The notes beneath the pieces are model-generated. The model made no database searches, was not told the origin of the DNA, and was given only the letters and a program-made list of their open reading frames with translations. This document shows positions 55,841 to 64,000 of a DNA stretch of 64,000 nucleotides, in pieces. The stretch's first letter is position 1, and the number at the start of each line of letters is the position of its first letter. The translations under genes were made by a program, and so were the position numbers. The stretch spans positions 2,170,001-2,234,000 of the forward strand of contig NZ_CP157276.1 of NCBI RefSeq assembly GCF_040024445.1, read 5' to 3'. The stretch comes from Prescottella soli. Lineage in GTDB: Bacteria; Actinomycetota; Actinomycetes; Mycobacteriales; Mycobacteriaceae.

Positions 55841-56758
55841 TCAGGCCGGGACGTCGCCGAGAACGGCCACCCGCTCCATCACACGCCGGTGCGGGAAGTA
55901 GTCGCTGGCGGCGTAGTGCTGCGTGGCGCGGTTGTCCCAGAACGCGATCGAGTTCGGCTGCCACCGGAACCGGCACTGGAAGTCCGGCACCTTGGCCTGA
56001 TCGAAGAGGTGGCGCAGCAGCGCCTCGCCCTCGGTGGGGTCCATGTCGGGGATGTGGGTGGTGAACAGGCTGTTGACGAACAACGTCCGCCGACCGGTCT
56101 CGGGATGGATCCGGACGATCGGATGCTCGACTGGCGGATACTGCTCCTTCATCGCGGCCAGCTTCTCGGGCCCCATCGAGCGGCCGAACGACGGCACGAA
56201 GTCGTGAATCGCGACGCGACCCTCGATCCGCTCCTTGACCTCGTCGGACAGGCAGTCGTAGGCGTTGCCCATGTCGGCCCACAGCGTGTCGCCGCCGGCC
56301 GGGGGAACATCCAGGGCGCGGAGCACCGATCCGAGCGGCGGGCGCTTCTGCCACGTCACATCCACGTGCCAGATGTTCTCGGTGCCCGGATTGTCCTCGC
56401 CGCGCTCGAAGTGGACCACCTCGGGCACCTCCCCCTGCGGCAGCAGCGGGTGGACCTCGAGTTCGCCCCAGTGCCGGGCGAAGTCGCGGTGCTGGGCGCC
56501 GGTGATCCGCTGGTCGCGAAAGAACACGACCTTCCACTCGAGCAGTGCCCCACGGAGCTCCTCGACGACCTCGGCGCTCGGATCCCGCAGGTCCACGCCG
56601 TGGATCTCCGCCCCGATGTAGGGCGTCACCGGCCGCACCTCGAACTGCGTGTACGGAATCGACTCGAATCCGTCTGCGCACCTGCGCATTCCACGAGGAC
56701 CGAACTCGATCGAGTGGCCACCGATGTCGACCGTTCGACTGTTGGTCAGCGTTGTCAT
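55841..56758 (-). CDS. TauD/TfdA-family Fe(II)/2-oxoglutarate dioxygenase
   Basis: The 305-residue enzyme has the iron motif His-x-Asp in NIWHVDVTWQKRPP (about residue 129), FVPSFGRSMGPEK, HPIVRIHPETGRRTLFVN, and the distal histidine in NRATQHYAASDYFPHRRVMER, with the 2-oxoglutarate arginine behind it. TauD-type enzymes release sulfite from taurine, and AtsK-type enzymes release sulfate from alkyl sulfates. A large sulfatase gene 2.6 kb away and related operator repeats support a role on sulfate or sulfonate esters. CAGGAGG precedes the ATG. Confidence 0.92.
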   Translation of the reverse strand: MTTLTNSRTVDIGGHSIEFGPRGMRRCADGFESIPYTQFEVRPVTPYIGAEIHGVDLRDPSAEVVEELRGALLEWKVVFFRDQRITGAQHRDFARHWGELEVHPLLPQGEVPEVVHFERGEDNPGTENIWHVDVTWQKRPPLGSVLRALDVPPAGGDTLWADMGNAYDCLSDEVKERIEGRVAIHDFVPSFGRSMGPEKLAAMKEQYPPVEHPIVRIHPETGRRTLFVNSLFTTHIPDMDPTEGEALLRHLFDQAKVPDFQCRFRWQPNSIAFWDNRATQHYAASDYFPHRRVMERVAVLGDVPA

Positions 56759-57146
56759 GCAAGCCTCCTGCTCTCGAGGGATCCCGCTCCGGACACACCA
56801 CCGCCCGACGCCCGCGACCGATCGGGCCGGCGAGAACGTCCCCGGAAAAGTATCAGTCAGTGACTTAAACCGTCAAGACACTGACTTAAATCACGAAAAG
56901 CACTGCCCGATGCAGCGTTTGAGAGGAAGGACCTCCGGGTCGAGACCTCGACACATTCCACTGAGTGGGACCTGTGTCACATCGCTTCCGGGACCGTGAC
57001 TACCGTCTCGTCGTCGGGGCGGACTACCCGCCCTCCCCGAACGTCGTCGACCGCCACCGCCAGGCATTCCTCATTCGCCGACGAAACACGCTGGGACACA
57101 GGCTCCCGCAGTCCTCGTCGATCGCCACACGAAACAAAGGACAACG
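56759..57146. promoter_or_regulatory. Divergent promoter region with two 21-bp-spaced repeats
   Basis: This 388-nt spacer lies between the leftward TauD-type gene and the rightward MFS gene. It has two direct copies of CA(G/C)TGACTTAAA at 56858-56869 and 56879-56890, two helical turns apart. Each copy also sits in a short dyad: AGTCA-g-TGACT and AAGACA-c-TGACTT. The promoters for both genes are expected here; the 3' half (56930-57130) shows nothing else recognisable. Confidence 0.65.
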
Positions 57147-58667
57147 ATGGCGCTCGCCCTCACCCCGGTTCGAGGCAAGGTTCCACGAGCCCGAATCTTC
57201 GCCGTACTCGCCGTGATCATCTTCTTCTCCGAGATCGCGACGTTCGAGATCCTCATGGTGTACCCGGCCATGCCGCACATGGCATCGGCCTTCCAGACGC
57301 TGAACATCGCGTGGGTGGTCTCGATCGTCACGCTCACCGGCGCGACGCTCATGCCGCTCATCGGAAAGGCGTCGGACAAGCTGGGCAAGAAGCGGGTGAT
57401 CCTCGGCCTTGCCGTCGTCTTCGTGCTCGGCAGCATCGTGTGCGCGACGGCGACCTCGTTCGCCGTCCTGCTCGCGGGTCGCGCGATGCAGGGCGTACTG
57501 GTCGGGATCGTCGCGCTCTCGTACAGCCTCGTGCGCGACATCATGCCGCGCGACTTCGTACCCGTCGCACTCGGCATGGTCGCGACCGGTATCGGCATGT
57601 CGGCGGTCGCCGGCCCGTTCATCGCCGGCTGGCTGATCGACGGCTTCGGCTTCCACGGGATCTTCTGGTTCATGGCGATCTATCTCGCCGTACTGATCCC
57701 CCTGTACTGGGCGGTGGTGCCGGAGAGTCCGGTGCGCACCGACCGCCCGGTGGACTACCTCGGTACCGCGCTTCTCGGCCCTGGCGTCGCGGTTCTGCTC
57801 CTGGGCATCACGAAGGGCAGCTCGTGGGGCTGGACGGCAGCGAGCACTCGCGGCCTGCTGCTGCTGGGCGCGGCGATGCTCGTGGCATTCGTCGCGTGGC
57901 AGCGCCTGGCAGCGCATCCGCTCATCGACCTGAAGATCCTCTTCGGCCGCAAGTTCGGTCCCACGGTGCTCGCGGTCAGCGGACTCGCCTACATGATGAA
58001 CGCTCACTCGATGCTCATGCCCACTCTCCTGCAGACTCCCGCCGGATTGCCCGGGATCTCCTACGGTGCAGGACTTTCCGCTACCCAGTACGCACTGTGG
58101 ACCTGCCCACTCGGCATCACCGCCATGTTCGCGGGGCCACTCGGCGGCTACCTTGCCAAGCGGATCGGGGCACGTCAGGTCCTGCTCGCCTCCGGAGTCC
58201 TGTTCCTGATCACGATGTTCCTCGGCAGCGACATGCTCACGGTGCAGTGGCAGGTGGCCGCGCTGAGCATGATCGCCGGCTTCTCGGTGGGCTTCCTGCA
58301 CTCGTCCAACGCCAACCTCGTGCAGGACTCGCTGCCGCCCGAGACCAGCGGTGTGGGCACCGCGATCGCCGGCGTGACGATGCAGCTGTGCTCGGCGATC
58401 GCGGTGACCGTCACCGGCGTGGTGATGTCACATCACGTCCAGGCGGTCAACCCGAAGACGCACGCTGTCCTCTATGCCGACGAGGCGATCTCGCGCGGCT
58501 TCCTCTACGCCGGAGCGGTTGGACTCGTCGGCCTCGCAGTCGCGATCGTGATGAAGCACGGCCGCCGGCCCGCCACAGGCGGACTGGCGCCCTCGATCTC
58601 GGACGCCGATCAGTCCGAGCTCGAGTCGGGCGCCTCCAACGCTCCCACCGACATGTCGACCAGATGA
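57147..58667 (+). CDS. MFS transporter (DHA2 type)
   Basis: A 506-residue permease with about 14 hydrophobic segments, motif A variant GKASDKLGKKRVILG (about residue 72) and the GMSAVAGPFIAGWLIDGFG segment (about 152) of motif C. It begins after AAAGGA. It lies between the TauD-type dioxygenase and the TetR/arylsulfatase pair and may transport the sulfated substrate or its product. Its last 58 nt overlap the 3' end of the convergent tetR gene. Confidence 0.92.
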   Translation: MALALTPVRGKVPRARIFAVLAVIIFFSEIATFEILMVYPAMPHMASAFQTLNIAWVVSIVTLTGATLMPLIGKASDKLGKKRVILGLAVVFVLGSIVCATATSFAVLLAGRAMQGVLVGIVALSYSLVRDIMPRDFVPVALGMVATGIGMSAVAGPFIAGWLIDGFGFHGIFWFMAIYLAVLIPLYWAVVPESPVRTDRPVDYLGTALLGPGVAVLLLGITKGSSWGWTAASTRGLLLLGAAMLVAFVAWQRLAAHPLIDLKILFGRKFGPTVLAVSGLAYMMNAHSMLMPTLLQTPAGLPGISYGAGLSATQYALWTCPLGITAMFAGPLGGYLAKRIGARQVLLASGVLFLITMFLGSDMLTVQWQVAALSMIAGFSVGFLHSSNANLVQDSLPPETSGVGTAIAGVTMQLCSAIAVTVTGVVMSHHVQAVNPKTHAVLYADEAISRGFLYAGAVGLVGLAVAIVMKHGRRPATGGLAPSISDADQSELESGASNAPTDMSTR

Positions 58668-59242
58668 CGCACGGTCTCGTCGAAGTCCGCGTCCACAACC
58701 GGATTCCCGCTGTTGCGTCGCTGCTCGAACACCGCGAGTGCCGACACCGCCATGTTCAGCATCAGGTCCACCCGGATCACGGCGACGCGGCGTGGCAGAT
58801 GGTCGAGCGCGCGCATCAGCCGACCGGACACCTCGCGACTGGCCTCGGTGACCTCGGACAGATCGGGGTTCAGGATGTCGACCGACGGGGAGACCCGGGC
58901 GATGAACTGCGCGTAATAGGAGCCGGTTCCCGAGGTCCGGAGGTAGTCCGCGAGGGGCACGACGACGGCCTCTACGAGGGCGCGCACGTCGCCGCCGCGA
59001 CCCTCCTCGTCCAACGCCGCGAGGAACGCCGCACGGTTGCGGTTGATCTCCTGCATACGTCGCCGGAACACCTCGAGCACGAGACCATCCCGCCCACCGA
59101 AGTGGTATTGCACGGCCGAGTTGTTCTTCTGGCCGGCCGCCGCCGCGACGTCGCGCATCGACACGCCGTCGATGCCGCGCTCGGCAAACATCCGCTCGGC
59201 GACTTCGATCATGGCGCTTTTCGCGTTTCCAGGGTTCGACAC
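58610..59242 (-). CDS. TetR-family regulator, divergent from the arylsulfatase gene
   Basis: A 210-residue protein (GTG at 59242) with a TetR HTH: KSAMIEVAERMFAERGIDGV followed by SMRDVAAAAGQKNNSAVQYHFGGRDGLV (about 25-55). The NNSAVQYHFG turn is typical of a subgroup controlling lipid or sulfatase genes. No Shine-Dalgarno is visible before the GTG. It is divergent from the sulfatase gene across 83 nt that hold a dyad related to the repeats in front of the TauD-type and MFS genes, so it may control all four. Confidence 0.88.
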   Translation of the reverse strand: MSNPGNAKSAMIEVAERMFAERGIDGVSMRDVAAAAGQKNNSAVQYHFGGRDGLVLEVFRRRMQEINRNRAAFLAALDEEGRGGDVRALVEAVVVPLADYLRTSGTGSYYAQFIARVSPSVDILNPDLSEVTEASREVSGRLMRALDHLPRRVAVIRVDLMLNMAVSALAVFEQRRNSGNPVVDADFDETVRHLVDMSVGALEAPDSSSD

Positions 59243-59255
59243 GCCGAGAGAGTAG

Positions 59256-59270
59256 TAAGGCAGCGCTTTA
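59256..59270. promoter_or_regulatory. Operator candidate between tetR and arylsulfatase genes
   Basis: TAAGGCAGCGCTTTA is an imperfect dyad (TAA-N-GC-N3-GC-N-TTA). Its core AAGnCAGnG..TT resembles the AGTCAGTGACTT dyads at 56855-56890, which suggests the same TetR protein binds both regions. Confidence 0.5.
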
Positions 59271-59325
59271 AGGGTCAAGGCGCAGCCTGTACCCACCCCT
59301 GTCCCACCGCCCAGAGAGGTGCACC

Positions 59326-61668
59326 GTGAACCGTCATACGATCCCCGTCGTCCGCACCGAACCATCGGTCTCGACCGCAGTCGACTACCGCAACCAGAAG
59401 GAACCATTCACCCGGCCGGAACCGGTCCGGCCGCCGTCCGGCGCACCGAACGTCCTGCTGGTGATGCTCGACGACGTCGGCTTCGGCGCGCCGTCCGCGT
59501 TCGGCGGCCCGTGCCGAACCCCCACCGCGGAGCGATTGGCCGCCGACGGCGTCAAGTACACCCGCTTCCACACCACCGCGCTGTGCTCGCCGACGCGGGC
59601 CGCGACCCTCACCGGACGCAACCACCACAGCGTGGGCTTCGGCGTGATCGCCGAACAGGCCACGGCGGCACCGGGTTACAACGGAACCCGCCCGGACTCG
59701 GCGGCAACCGTGGCGCGGATCCTGCAGGGCAACGGGTACGCGACGGGCGCGTTCGGCAAGATGCACCAGACGCCCACGTGGGAGATCAGCGAGGCCGGAC
59801 CGTTCGACCGCTGGCCCACCCGCGAGGGGTTCGACCGCTTCTACGGCTTCCTCGGCGCCGAGTCGGACCAGTTCTCCCCCGTCCTGTACCAGGATTTCAC
59901 CGTCGTCGATCCGCCGCGAACGCCCGAAGACGGCTACCACATGTCGGAGGACCTGGTGGACCGCGCGATCGAGTGGATCGAGTCGGTCGGCACCATGGAC
60001 CCGGACAAGCCGTGGTTCTGCTACCTGCCGTTCGGGGCCTGCCATGCCCCGCTGCAGGTTCCCGACAGCTACCTCGACAAGTACCGCGGCGAGTTCGACC
60101 ACGGCTGGGACCGCCAGCGGGAGATCACACTCGAGCGACAGAAGCAGTTGGGAGTCGTCCCACCGGAGACCGAGCTCGCGAGGTGGGCCCCCGACCTGCC
60201 CCACTGGGACGATCTCGACGACGACCGGAAGACGGCCTCGGCCCGCCTGATGGAGCTGTACGCGGCGTTCCTCGAGCACACCGACGATCAGGTCGGCCGT
60301 CTCGTCGACCGGCTGCAGGAACTCGGCGCGCTGGACAACACGCTGGTGCTGTACATGCTCGGCGACAACGGCGCGTCCGCCGAGGGCGGCATGGAGGGCT
60401 CGTTCAACTACCTGGCCGGGCTCAACGGCTACAAGCAGACCACCGCGGAGGTGCTCGAGCGGTTCGACGAGCTGGGCACGCCGACGAGCTATCCGCACTA
60501 CCCGGCGTCGTGGGCGATGGCGCTCGACACCCCCTACCAGTGGACCAAGCAGGCGGCATCGCACTACGGCGGCACCCGCAACGGCCTGATCGCGCACTGG
60601 CCCAAGGGAATCACCGATACCGGAACCCTGCGCCACCAGTGGCATCACTGCGTGGACATCACCCCGACGATCCTCGAGGCGGTGGGCGTCCCGGCGCCCG
60701 ACACCGTGGACGGTGTGCCGCAGAAGCCGATGGAGGGTGTCGCGATGAACTACACGTTCACCGATGCCGACGCGGCGGACCGGCGCACCACGCAGTACTT
60801 CGAGATCTACGGCAACCGCGGCATCTACGACCACGGCTGGACGGCGGTGACGTTGCACCGGGCGCCGTGGCTGATGGCGACGTACGGCCTGAAGCTGCCG
60901 ACGTTCGACGAGGATCGGTGGGAGCTGTACGACACGAGCGTCGACTGGTCGCAGGCGCGCGACCTCGCCGCCGAGTTCCCCGAGAAGCTCGAGGAGCTGA
61001 AGCAGAAGTTCCTCGTCGAGGCCGCCCGGTACCAGGTGCTGCCGCTCGACGACCGCACCGTGACGAGAAATGCTGCACCCCAGGACCGCCCGCCGCACCC
61101 GCTGCGGGGTCGGACGAGCATCACGCTGTACCCGCACATGCACGGGCTGCCGGAGAAGGCGGCGCCGCCGCTCTTCAACCGTTCGTACGTGATCACGGCG
61201 TCGCTCGAGACCGGCGGCGGTCCGTGCGCGGGAATCCTGGCGAGTCTGGGTGGGCGTTTCGGCGGCCTCGCGCTGTACGTCGCCGACTCGAAGCCGGTGT
61301 TCTGCTACAACTTCAGCGGCGGCGGGCAGACGTTCGTGCGGCCGGACGTGGAACTGACCGCGGACACCCGCGAGGTGCGCCTCGAATTCGACTACGACGG
61401 AGGCGGTATCGGTCTCGGCGGCACGGCCCGGCTGTCGGTCGACGGGGACGAGGTGGGCAGTGCGCGCATCGAACACACCACCCGCGCGATCTTCAGCATG
61501 AACGAGCAGCTCGACATCGGCGTCAACCGCGGCAGCCCGGTCTGCGACGACATCGTGGGCCGCTTCGCGTTCAGCGGACGCCTGCACCACGTGCGCGTCG
61601 ACCTGCCGGGCGACGACCGTCCGGAGACCGCGGCCGAGCGGCAGCGGGTCGCGCTGGCTACGCACTAG
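59326..61668 (+). CDS. Large arylsulfatase (formylglycine type)
   Basis: The 780-residue sulfatase has metal-binding Asp49-Asp50 in VLLVMLDDVGFG, the formylglycine motif Cys87-Ser-Pro-Thr-Arg in TTALCSPTRAATLTGRNHH, and an active-site metal region LYMLGDNGASAEGG (about 347). The C-terminal 200 residues form a beta-rich domain. Length and sequence fit the AtsA/AtsD type of actinobacteria. It hydrolyses aryl or related sulfate esters. No signal peptide is seen, so it acts in the cytosol after uptake. GAGAGG precedes the GTG. A maturation enzyme is not encoded nearby. Confidence 0.95.
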   Translation: MNRHTIPVVRTEPSVSTAVDYRNQKEPFTRPEPVRPPSGAPNVLLVMLDDVGFGAPSAFGGPCRTPTAERLAADGVKYTRFHTTALCSPTRAATLTGRNHHSVGFGVIAEQATAAPGYNGTRPDSAATVARILQGNGYATGAFGKMHQTPTWEISEAGPFDRWPTREGFDRFYGFLGAESDQFSPVLYQDFTVVDPPRTPEDGYHMSEDLVDRAIEWIESVGTMDPDKPWFCYLPFGACHAPLQVPDSYLDKYRGEFDHGWDRQREITLERQKQLGVVPPETELARWAPDLPHWDDLDDDRKTASARLMELYAAFLEHTDDQVGRLVDRLQELGALDNTLVLYMLGDNGASAEGGMEGSFNYLAGLNGYKQTTAEVLERFDELGTPTSYPHYPASWAMALDTPYQWTKQAASHYGGTRNGLIAHWPKGITDTGTLRHQWHHCVDITPTILEAVGVPAPDTVDGVPQKPMEGVAMNYTFTDADAADRRTTQYFEIYGNRGIYDHGWTAVTLHRAPWLMATYGLKLPTFDEDRWELYDTSVDWSQARDLAAEFPEKLEELKQKFLVEAARYQVLPLDDRTVTRNAAPQDRPPHPLRGRTSITLYPHMHGLPEKAAPPLFNRSYVITASLETGGGPCAGILASLGGRFGGLALYVADSKPVFCYNFSGGGQTFVRPDVELTADTREVRLEFDYDGGGIGLGGTARLSVDGDEVGSARIEHTTRAIFSMNEQLDIGVNRGSPVCDDIVGRFAFSGRLHHVRVDLPGDDRPETAAERQRVALATH

Positions 61669-61681
61669 GAACACGAGCAGG

Positions 61682-61720
61682 GAGCCGGGTCGGCAGGCAA
61701 TGTGCTTGCCGACCCGGCTC
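61682..61720. terminator. Bidirectional terminator between sulfatase and VWA genes
   Basis: GAGCCGGGTCGGCA and its exact complement form a 14-bp stem around an 11-nt loop, starting 14 nt after the sulfatase stop and ending 37 nt before the end of the convergent VWA gene. Confidence 0.8.
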
Positions 61721-61756
61721 ACCCGGCTCTGTGCCAATTGGCCTAGCCGCGGCGGA

Positions 61757-63700
61757 CTACCTGCGGCGCGTTCGGACCACGAGCCAGCCGCCGATACCGC
61801 ACAGAGCGATCACCGCTGCTGCGAGGGCGATCGCGACACCCGTGGTCGAGGATGCCGAATCGGACGTGTCTGCCGCTGCCGCGACGTCGTCGGCAGCATC
61901 GGCTGGCGCACTGCCGCCGGCAGCATCGCTGGCGGCCGCGTCGTCGGCGGTCGCGGTCGCTGCGTTCTCTCCGAAGATCCCGTCCGCGAACGCAGTCGAG
62001 TAGGCGGGACCGGCTTCGGGTGTCCCGTTCACGGTCAGGTCCAGTCGGATCGGCACCGGCCGCTTGTCGCCCTCGGCCTCGGTGGAACCCACCTTCACGG
62101 CGATGTAGTACCACCCCGGCACGCCCTGCCGGCGGGTCTCGAGGACGTCGGACGTTCGGTTGCCGTAGCGGATCGGCACCGTGGCGAAAGCCGGTTCGTT
62201 GGCCGGCAACACGGCGTCGGCACCGGTGTATGCCCCGAAGTCCCGGTCGATCTCCTCACGGGTCGGGGCATACAGCACGGTCTGGATGTTCGAGACGTTC
62301 TCCACGCCGCGGCCACCGTTCGCGTCGTAATGCACGCGGTACGCCAGTCCCTGGCCCCAGTCCAGTTCGACCTTGTAGAACACGAATTCGCCGGTCTGGA
62401 GGGTGTCGGTGTAGCGGCCACTCCCGTCGAGTTCGGTGGCGACGTTGAAGGATCCGCCTCCGACGGCAGGGGTACCGGCGCCGACGGGTTCGGTGAAGAC
62501 AGTCGGCGCCGCGGCCGCCGCAGGACCGGGATCGGTTGCGGCGGGTTCGATTCCGACGAGCAGCTCGATCGGCAACCGTTCCGGCACCCCGCGGGAGACC
62601 CTGTCCCAGGTCGGCGCGAAGTAGTAGCGTCCACCGCCCTTGCATGGGTCGGCGCTGCTGCCCTTCTTCGTCGCCCCGTCGAATTGCGTGGCGACCGTCA
62701 GCGCCGCGCCGTCGCTCGAATTCGTCACCTGCTCGAATTCGTACTTGTTGCAGGCTCGGCCGTCCCTGCCGTACACCCGCAGGCTCAGAACATTCATGTC
62801 TTCGACACTGGGAACGTCGGGTACGCGGGGAAAGGAGATGGTTCCGCTGAAGTAGGCGGTGGCCCCGTCCGGGACGTCGACGGCGTAGTAGCGAGATACC
62901 TTCTGCCCGATCGTGTCCAGGTACTGCCCCGGCCGTGCCACCGGGGCGCTGTCGTACTTTGCAGCCCCGACGATCTGGGTACCGGCCGATTCGTAGTTGC
63001 GCAGCGCGGCTGCGGTGACTCTCGGCAGAATTCGTTCCAGAGCCGGTCCGTCTGCGGCATCGGTGTAGGTGCCCCCGGTCGCCTGCGCCATGCACGTGAG
63101 CTGGGCGCGGGCCGCGCTGTCGACCGCGAAGCCGATCGCGTGCATCACCAGATCGACGCCCTGCGCCTTCAATTCCCGCGCAACTTCACAGGGTTCGGGT
63201 GGCGAACAGGTGTCCTCGCCATCGGAGACCAGCACGATCGAGCGCGGTCCCGAACTCGGCATGGCCGCGGCGGCCTCCCGCAGAGCGTTGCCCATCGGCG
63301 TCCAGCCGCTCGCTTTGACGCCGTCGACCGCACTGCCGAGTGCGGCCCTGTCGAGGGTGTCCGCCTTGTGCAGCACCTGAATGTCACGACAGCCCGCAGT
63401 CTTCTCGGCCTCGTCACTGCCGGTGCCGGTGCCGTACACCGTCAGTCCCACCTTCGAGTCGACCGGTGCCGCGTCGACGAATGTGTGGACCGCCTTCTTG
63501 GCGGCATCCATCATCGTGCCCGCCGGATCGGGACGCTGCATGGACCCGGACGCATCGAGAATGAGCATCGTCGGCGCGTACCGCGAACCCGATTCTTCAC
63601 TCCCCTGTGCCGCGGCCGACGATGCAGCCATCGTCAGACCGATCAGTGCTGCGGCCATCCCCGCGGTCAATTTCGTAAGTCGCTCAGCAATCTTCGGCAT
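61757..63700 (-). CDS. Secreted, membrane-anchored von Willebrand factor A protein
   Basis: The 647-residue protein has a signal peptide (about residues 1-31, ending ASSAAAQ), a VWA domain with the MIDAS motif Asp-x-Ser-Gly-Ser (DASGS, 49-53) and later VSDGEDTC, a middle region without known domain, an Ala/Asp-rich linker (ATATADDAAASDAAGGSAP) and a C-terminal helix GVAIALAAAVIALCGIGGWLV followed by RTRRR. It is thus anchored with the bulk outside the membrane. VWA domains bind a metal ion and partner proteins. Partner unknown. The ATG at 63700 starts the signal peptide; an in-frame start 51 nt earlier is unlikely. Confidence 0.88.
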   Translation of the reverse strand: MPKIAERLTKLTAGMAAALIGLTMAASSAAAQGSEESGSRYAPTMLILDASGSMQRPDPAGTMMDAAKKAVHTFVDAAPVDSKVGLTVYGTGTGSDEAEKTAGCRDIQVLHKADTLDRAALGSAVDGVKASGWTPMGNALREAAAAMPSSGPRSIVLVSDGEDTCSPPEPCEVARELKAQGVDLVMHAIGFAVDSAARAQLTCMAQATGGTYTDAADGPALERILPRVTAAALRNYESAGTQIVGAAKYDSAPVARPGQYLDTIGQKVSRYYAVDVPDGATAYFSGTISFPRVPDVPSVEDMNVLSLRVYGRDGRACNKYEFEQVTNSSDGAALTVATQFDGATKKGSSADPCKGGGRYYFAPTWDRVSRGVPERLPIELLVGIEPAATDPGPAAAAAPTVFTEPVGAGTPAVGGGSFNVATELDGSGRYTDTLQTGEFVFYKVELDWGQGLAYRVHYDANGGRGVENVSNIQTVLYAPTREEIDRDFGAYTGADAVLPANEPAFATVPIRYGNRTSDVLETRRQGVPGWYYIAVKVGSTEAEGDKRPVPIRLDLTVNGTPEAGPAYSTAFADGIFGENAATATADDAAASDAAGGSAPADAADDVAAAADTSDSASSTTGVAIALAAAVIALCGIGGWLVVRTRRR

Positions 63701-63798
63701 CGTCCCCCGCCTGATTCGTGTCTCCGTTCGCTTCCGGGCACGACCATACATGTCAGCCGGTTTTCCTCGCCTCCTTGGACGTCGCCCGAAACTGCGAA

Positions 63799-63841
63799 GT
63801 CCCCGCCGACAGCCGATGCGTGATCGGCCGCTGACGGGGAC
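63799..63841 (-). terminator. Hairpin after the ltp2-like gene
   Basis: GTCCCCG ... CGGGGAC forms a 7-bp outer stem with further partial pairing (GCC/GGC) inside, 34 nt after the stop codon of the thiolase-like gene. The remaining spacer to the VWA gene shows nothing else. Confidence 0.5.
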
Positions 63842-63874
63842 CTCGAAAGGTGCACGCGTTCAGACGAACTCGTC

Positions 63875-64000
63875 CTACACGGACAGCACGAGTCCCGAAG
63901 TGGGAACACCGGTTCCGGCGGTGACGAGGACGTTCTCGACGTTCGGCACCTGGTTGACCGAGGTGCCGCGGATCTGGCGGACGCCCTCGGCGATGCCGTT
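63875..64000 (-). CDS. Ltp2-like thiolase/lipid-transfer protein, C-terminus only
   Basis: The last 41 codons of a gene that continues past the window: NGIAEGVRQIRGTSVNQV followed by PNVENVLVTAGTGVPTSG and a short end. The AEGVRQIRGTSVNQVP and VTAGTGVPTSG segments are characteristic of the C-terminus of non-decarboxylative thiolases/aldolases of the Ltp2 type, which cleave the steroid side chain. In mycobacteria ltp2 (Rv3540c) lies two genes past hsd4B. That places more steroid side-chain genes just outside the window. Confidence 0.75.
   Translation of the reverse strand, partial: NGIAEGVRQIRGTSVNQVPNVENVLVTAGTGVPTSGLVLSV

Noticed and set aside
59275-62003. Long frames of 820 (minus) and 894 (plus) codons across the arylsulfatase gene
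   Set aside because: The sulfatase frame carries the formylglycine and metal motifs; the others have no recognisable motif and low-complexity Arg-rich composition.

Overview
The window is GC-rich, densely packed actinobacterial chromosome, most likely from Rhodococcus or a close relative in the Nocardiaceae. The evidence is a WhiB-family gene, cofactor F420 enzymes (F420-dependent glucose-6-phosphate dehydrogenase and a luciferase-like oxidoreductase), many TTG/GTG starts, 4-nt stop/start overlaps, and a complete KstR-type steroid ring-degradation block. No rRNA, tRNA, CRISPR array, prophage or insertion sequence was found. Assignments rest on motif reading; no database search was run.

Layout. 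(1) About 1-11.5 kb: two divergent catabolic operons of unknown substrate. The minus-strand arm has an alpha/beta hydrolase, VOC protein, acyl-CoA ligase, beta-propeller protein and enoyl-CoA hydratase. The plus-strand arm has an LLM oxidoreductase, a pair of acyl-CoA dehydrogenases, an FMN reductase, a family III CoA-transferase and a SnoaL-like protein. The paired dehydrogenases resemble the heteromeric type used on bulky steroid-like CoA esters. (2) 11.5-16.3 kb: a gnd-fgd-pgi-whiB operon that should reduce F420 and NAD(P), divergent from a DeoR-type regulator with a clear palindrome between them. (3) 16.3-24.3 kb: mixed accessory genes (aldo/keto reductases, SDRs, VOC protein, esterase, lipoprotein), including a frameshifted SDR and an SDR remnant left by an internal deletion upstream of an acetoacetate-decarboxylase-like gene. 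(4) 24.4-29.8 kb: a Tat-exported neutral ceramidase, an SRPBCC protein, and an SSS symporter/DUF485/SnoaL operon.

(5) 29.9-39.5 kb: a TetR regulator and an eight-gene, almost wholly translationally coupled catabolic operon: acyl-CoA dehydrogenase, hot-dog/SCP2 fusion, hydrolase, acyl-CoA ligase, thiolase, CoA-transferase, CitE-type lyase and MaoC-type hydratase. One operator motif lies in front of both this operon and the symporter operon, so uptake and catabolism probably form one regulon. (6) 39.5-51.5 kb: the steroid block hsaADCB, kshA, a small Cys-rich gene, hsaFG, kstD, hsd4B and a class II cholesterol oxidase. KstR-like operators lie at the hsaA, kshA and kstD promoters. hsaE, usually next to hsaG, is absent here. 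(7) 51.5-55.8 kb: a small membrane protein, an MFS transporter, a mycofactocin-type SDR, two DUF202 proteins and a decayed DUF1214 gene. (8) 55.8-61.7 kb: a sulfur-ester module (TauD-type dioxygenase, MFS transporter, TetR regulator, large arylsulfatase) with related operator-like repeats. (9) 61.7-64 kb: an exported von Willebrand A protein and the 3' end of an ltp2-like thiolase, suggesting the steroid genes continue past the window.

A dispersed palindromic element built on TGAAGGGTCCCTTCA occurs three times (26.5, 27.2 and 39.5 kb), each time directly after a gene end.
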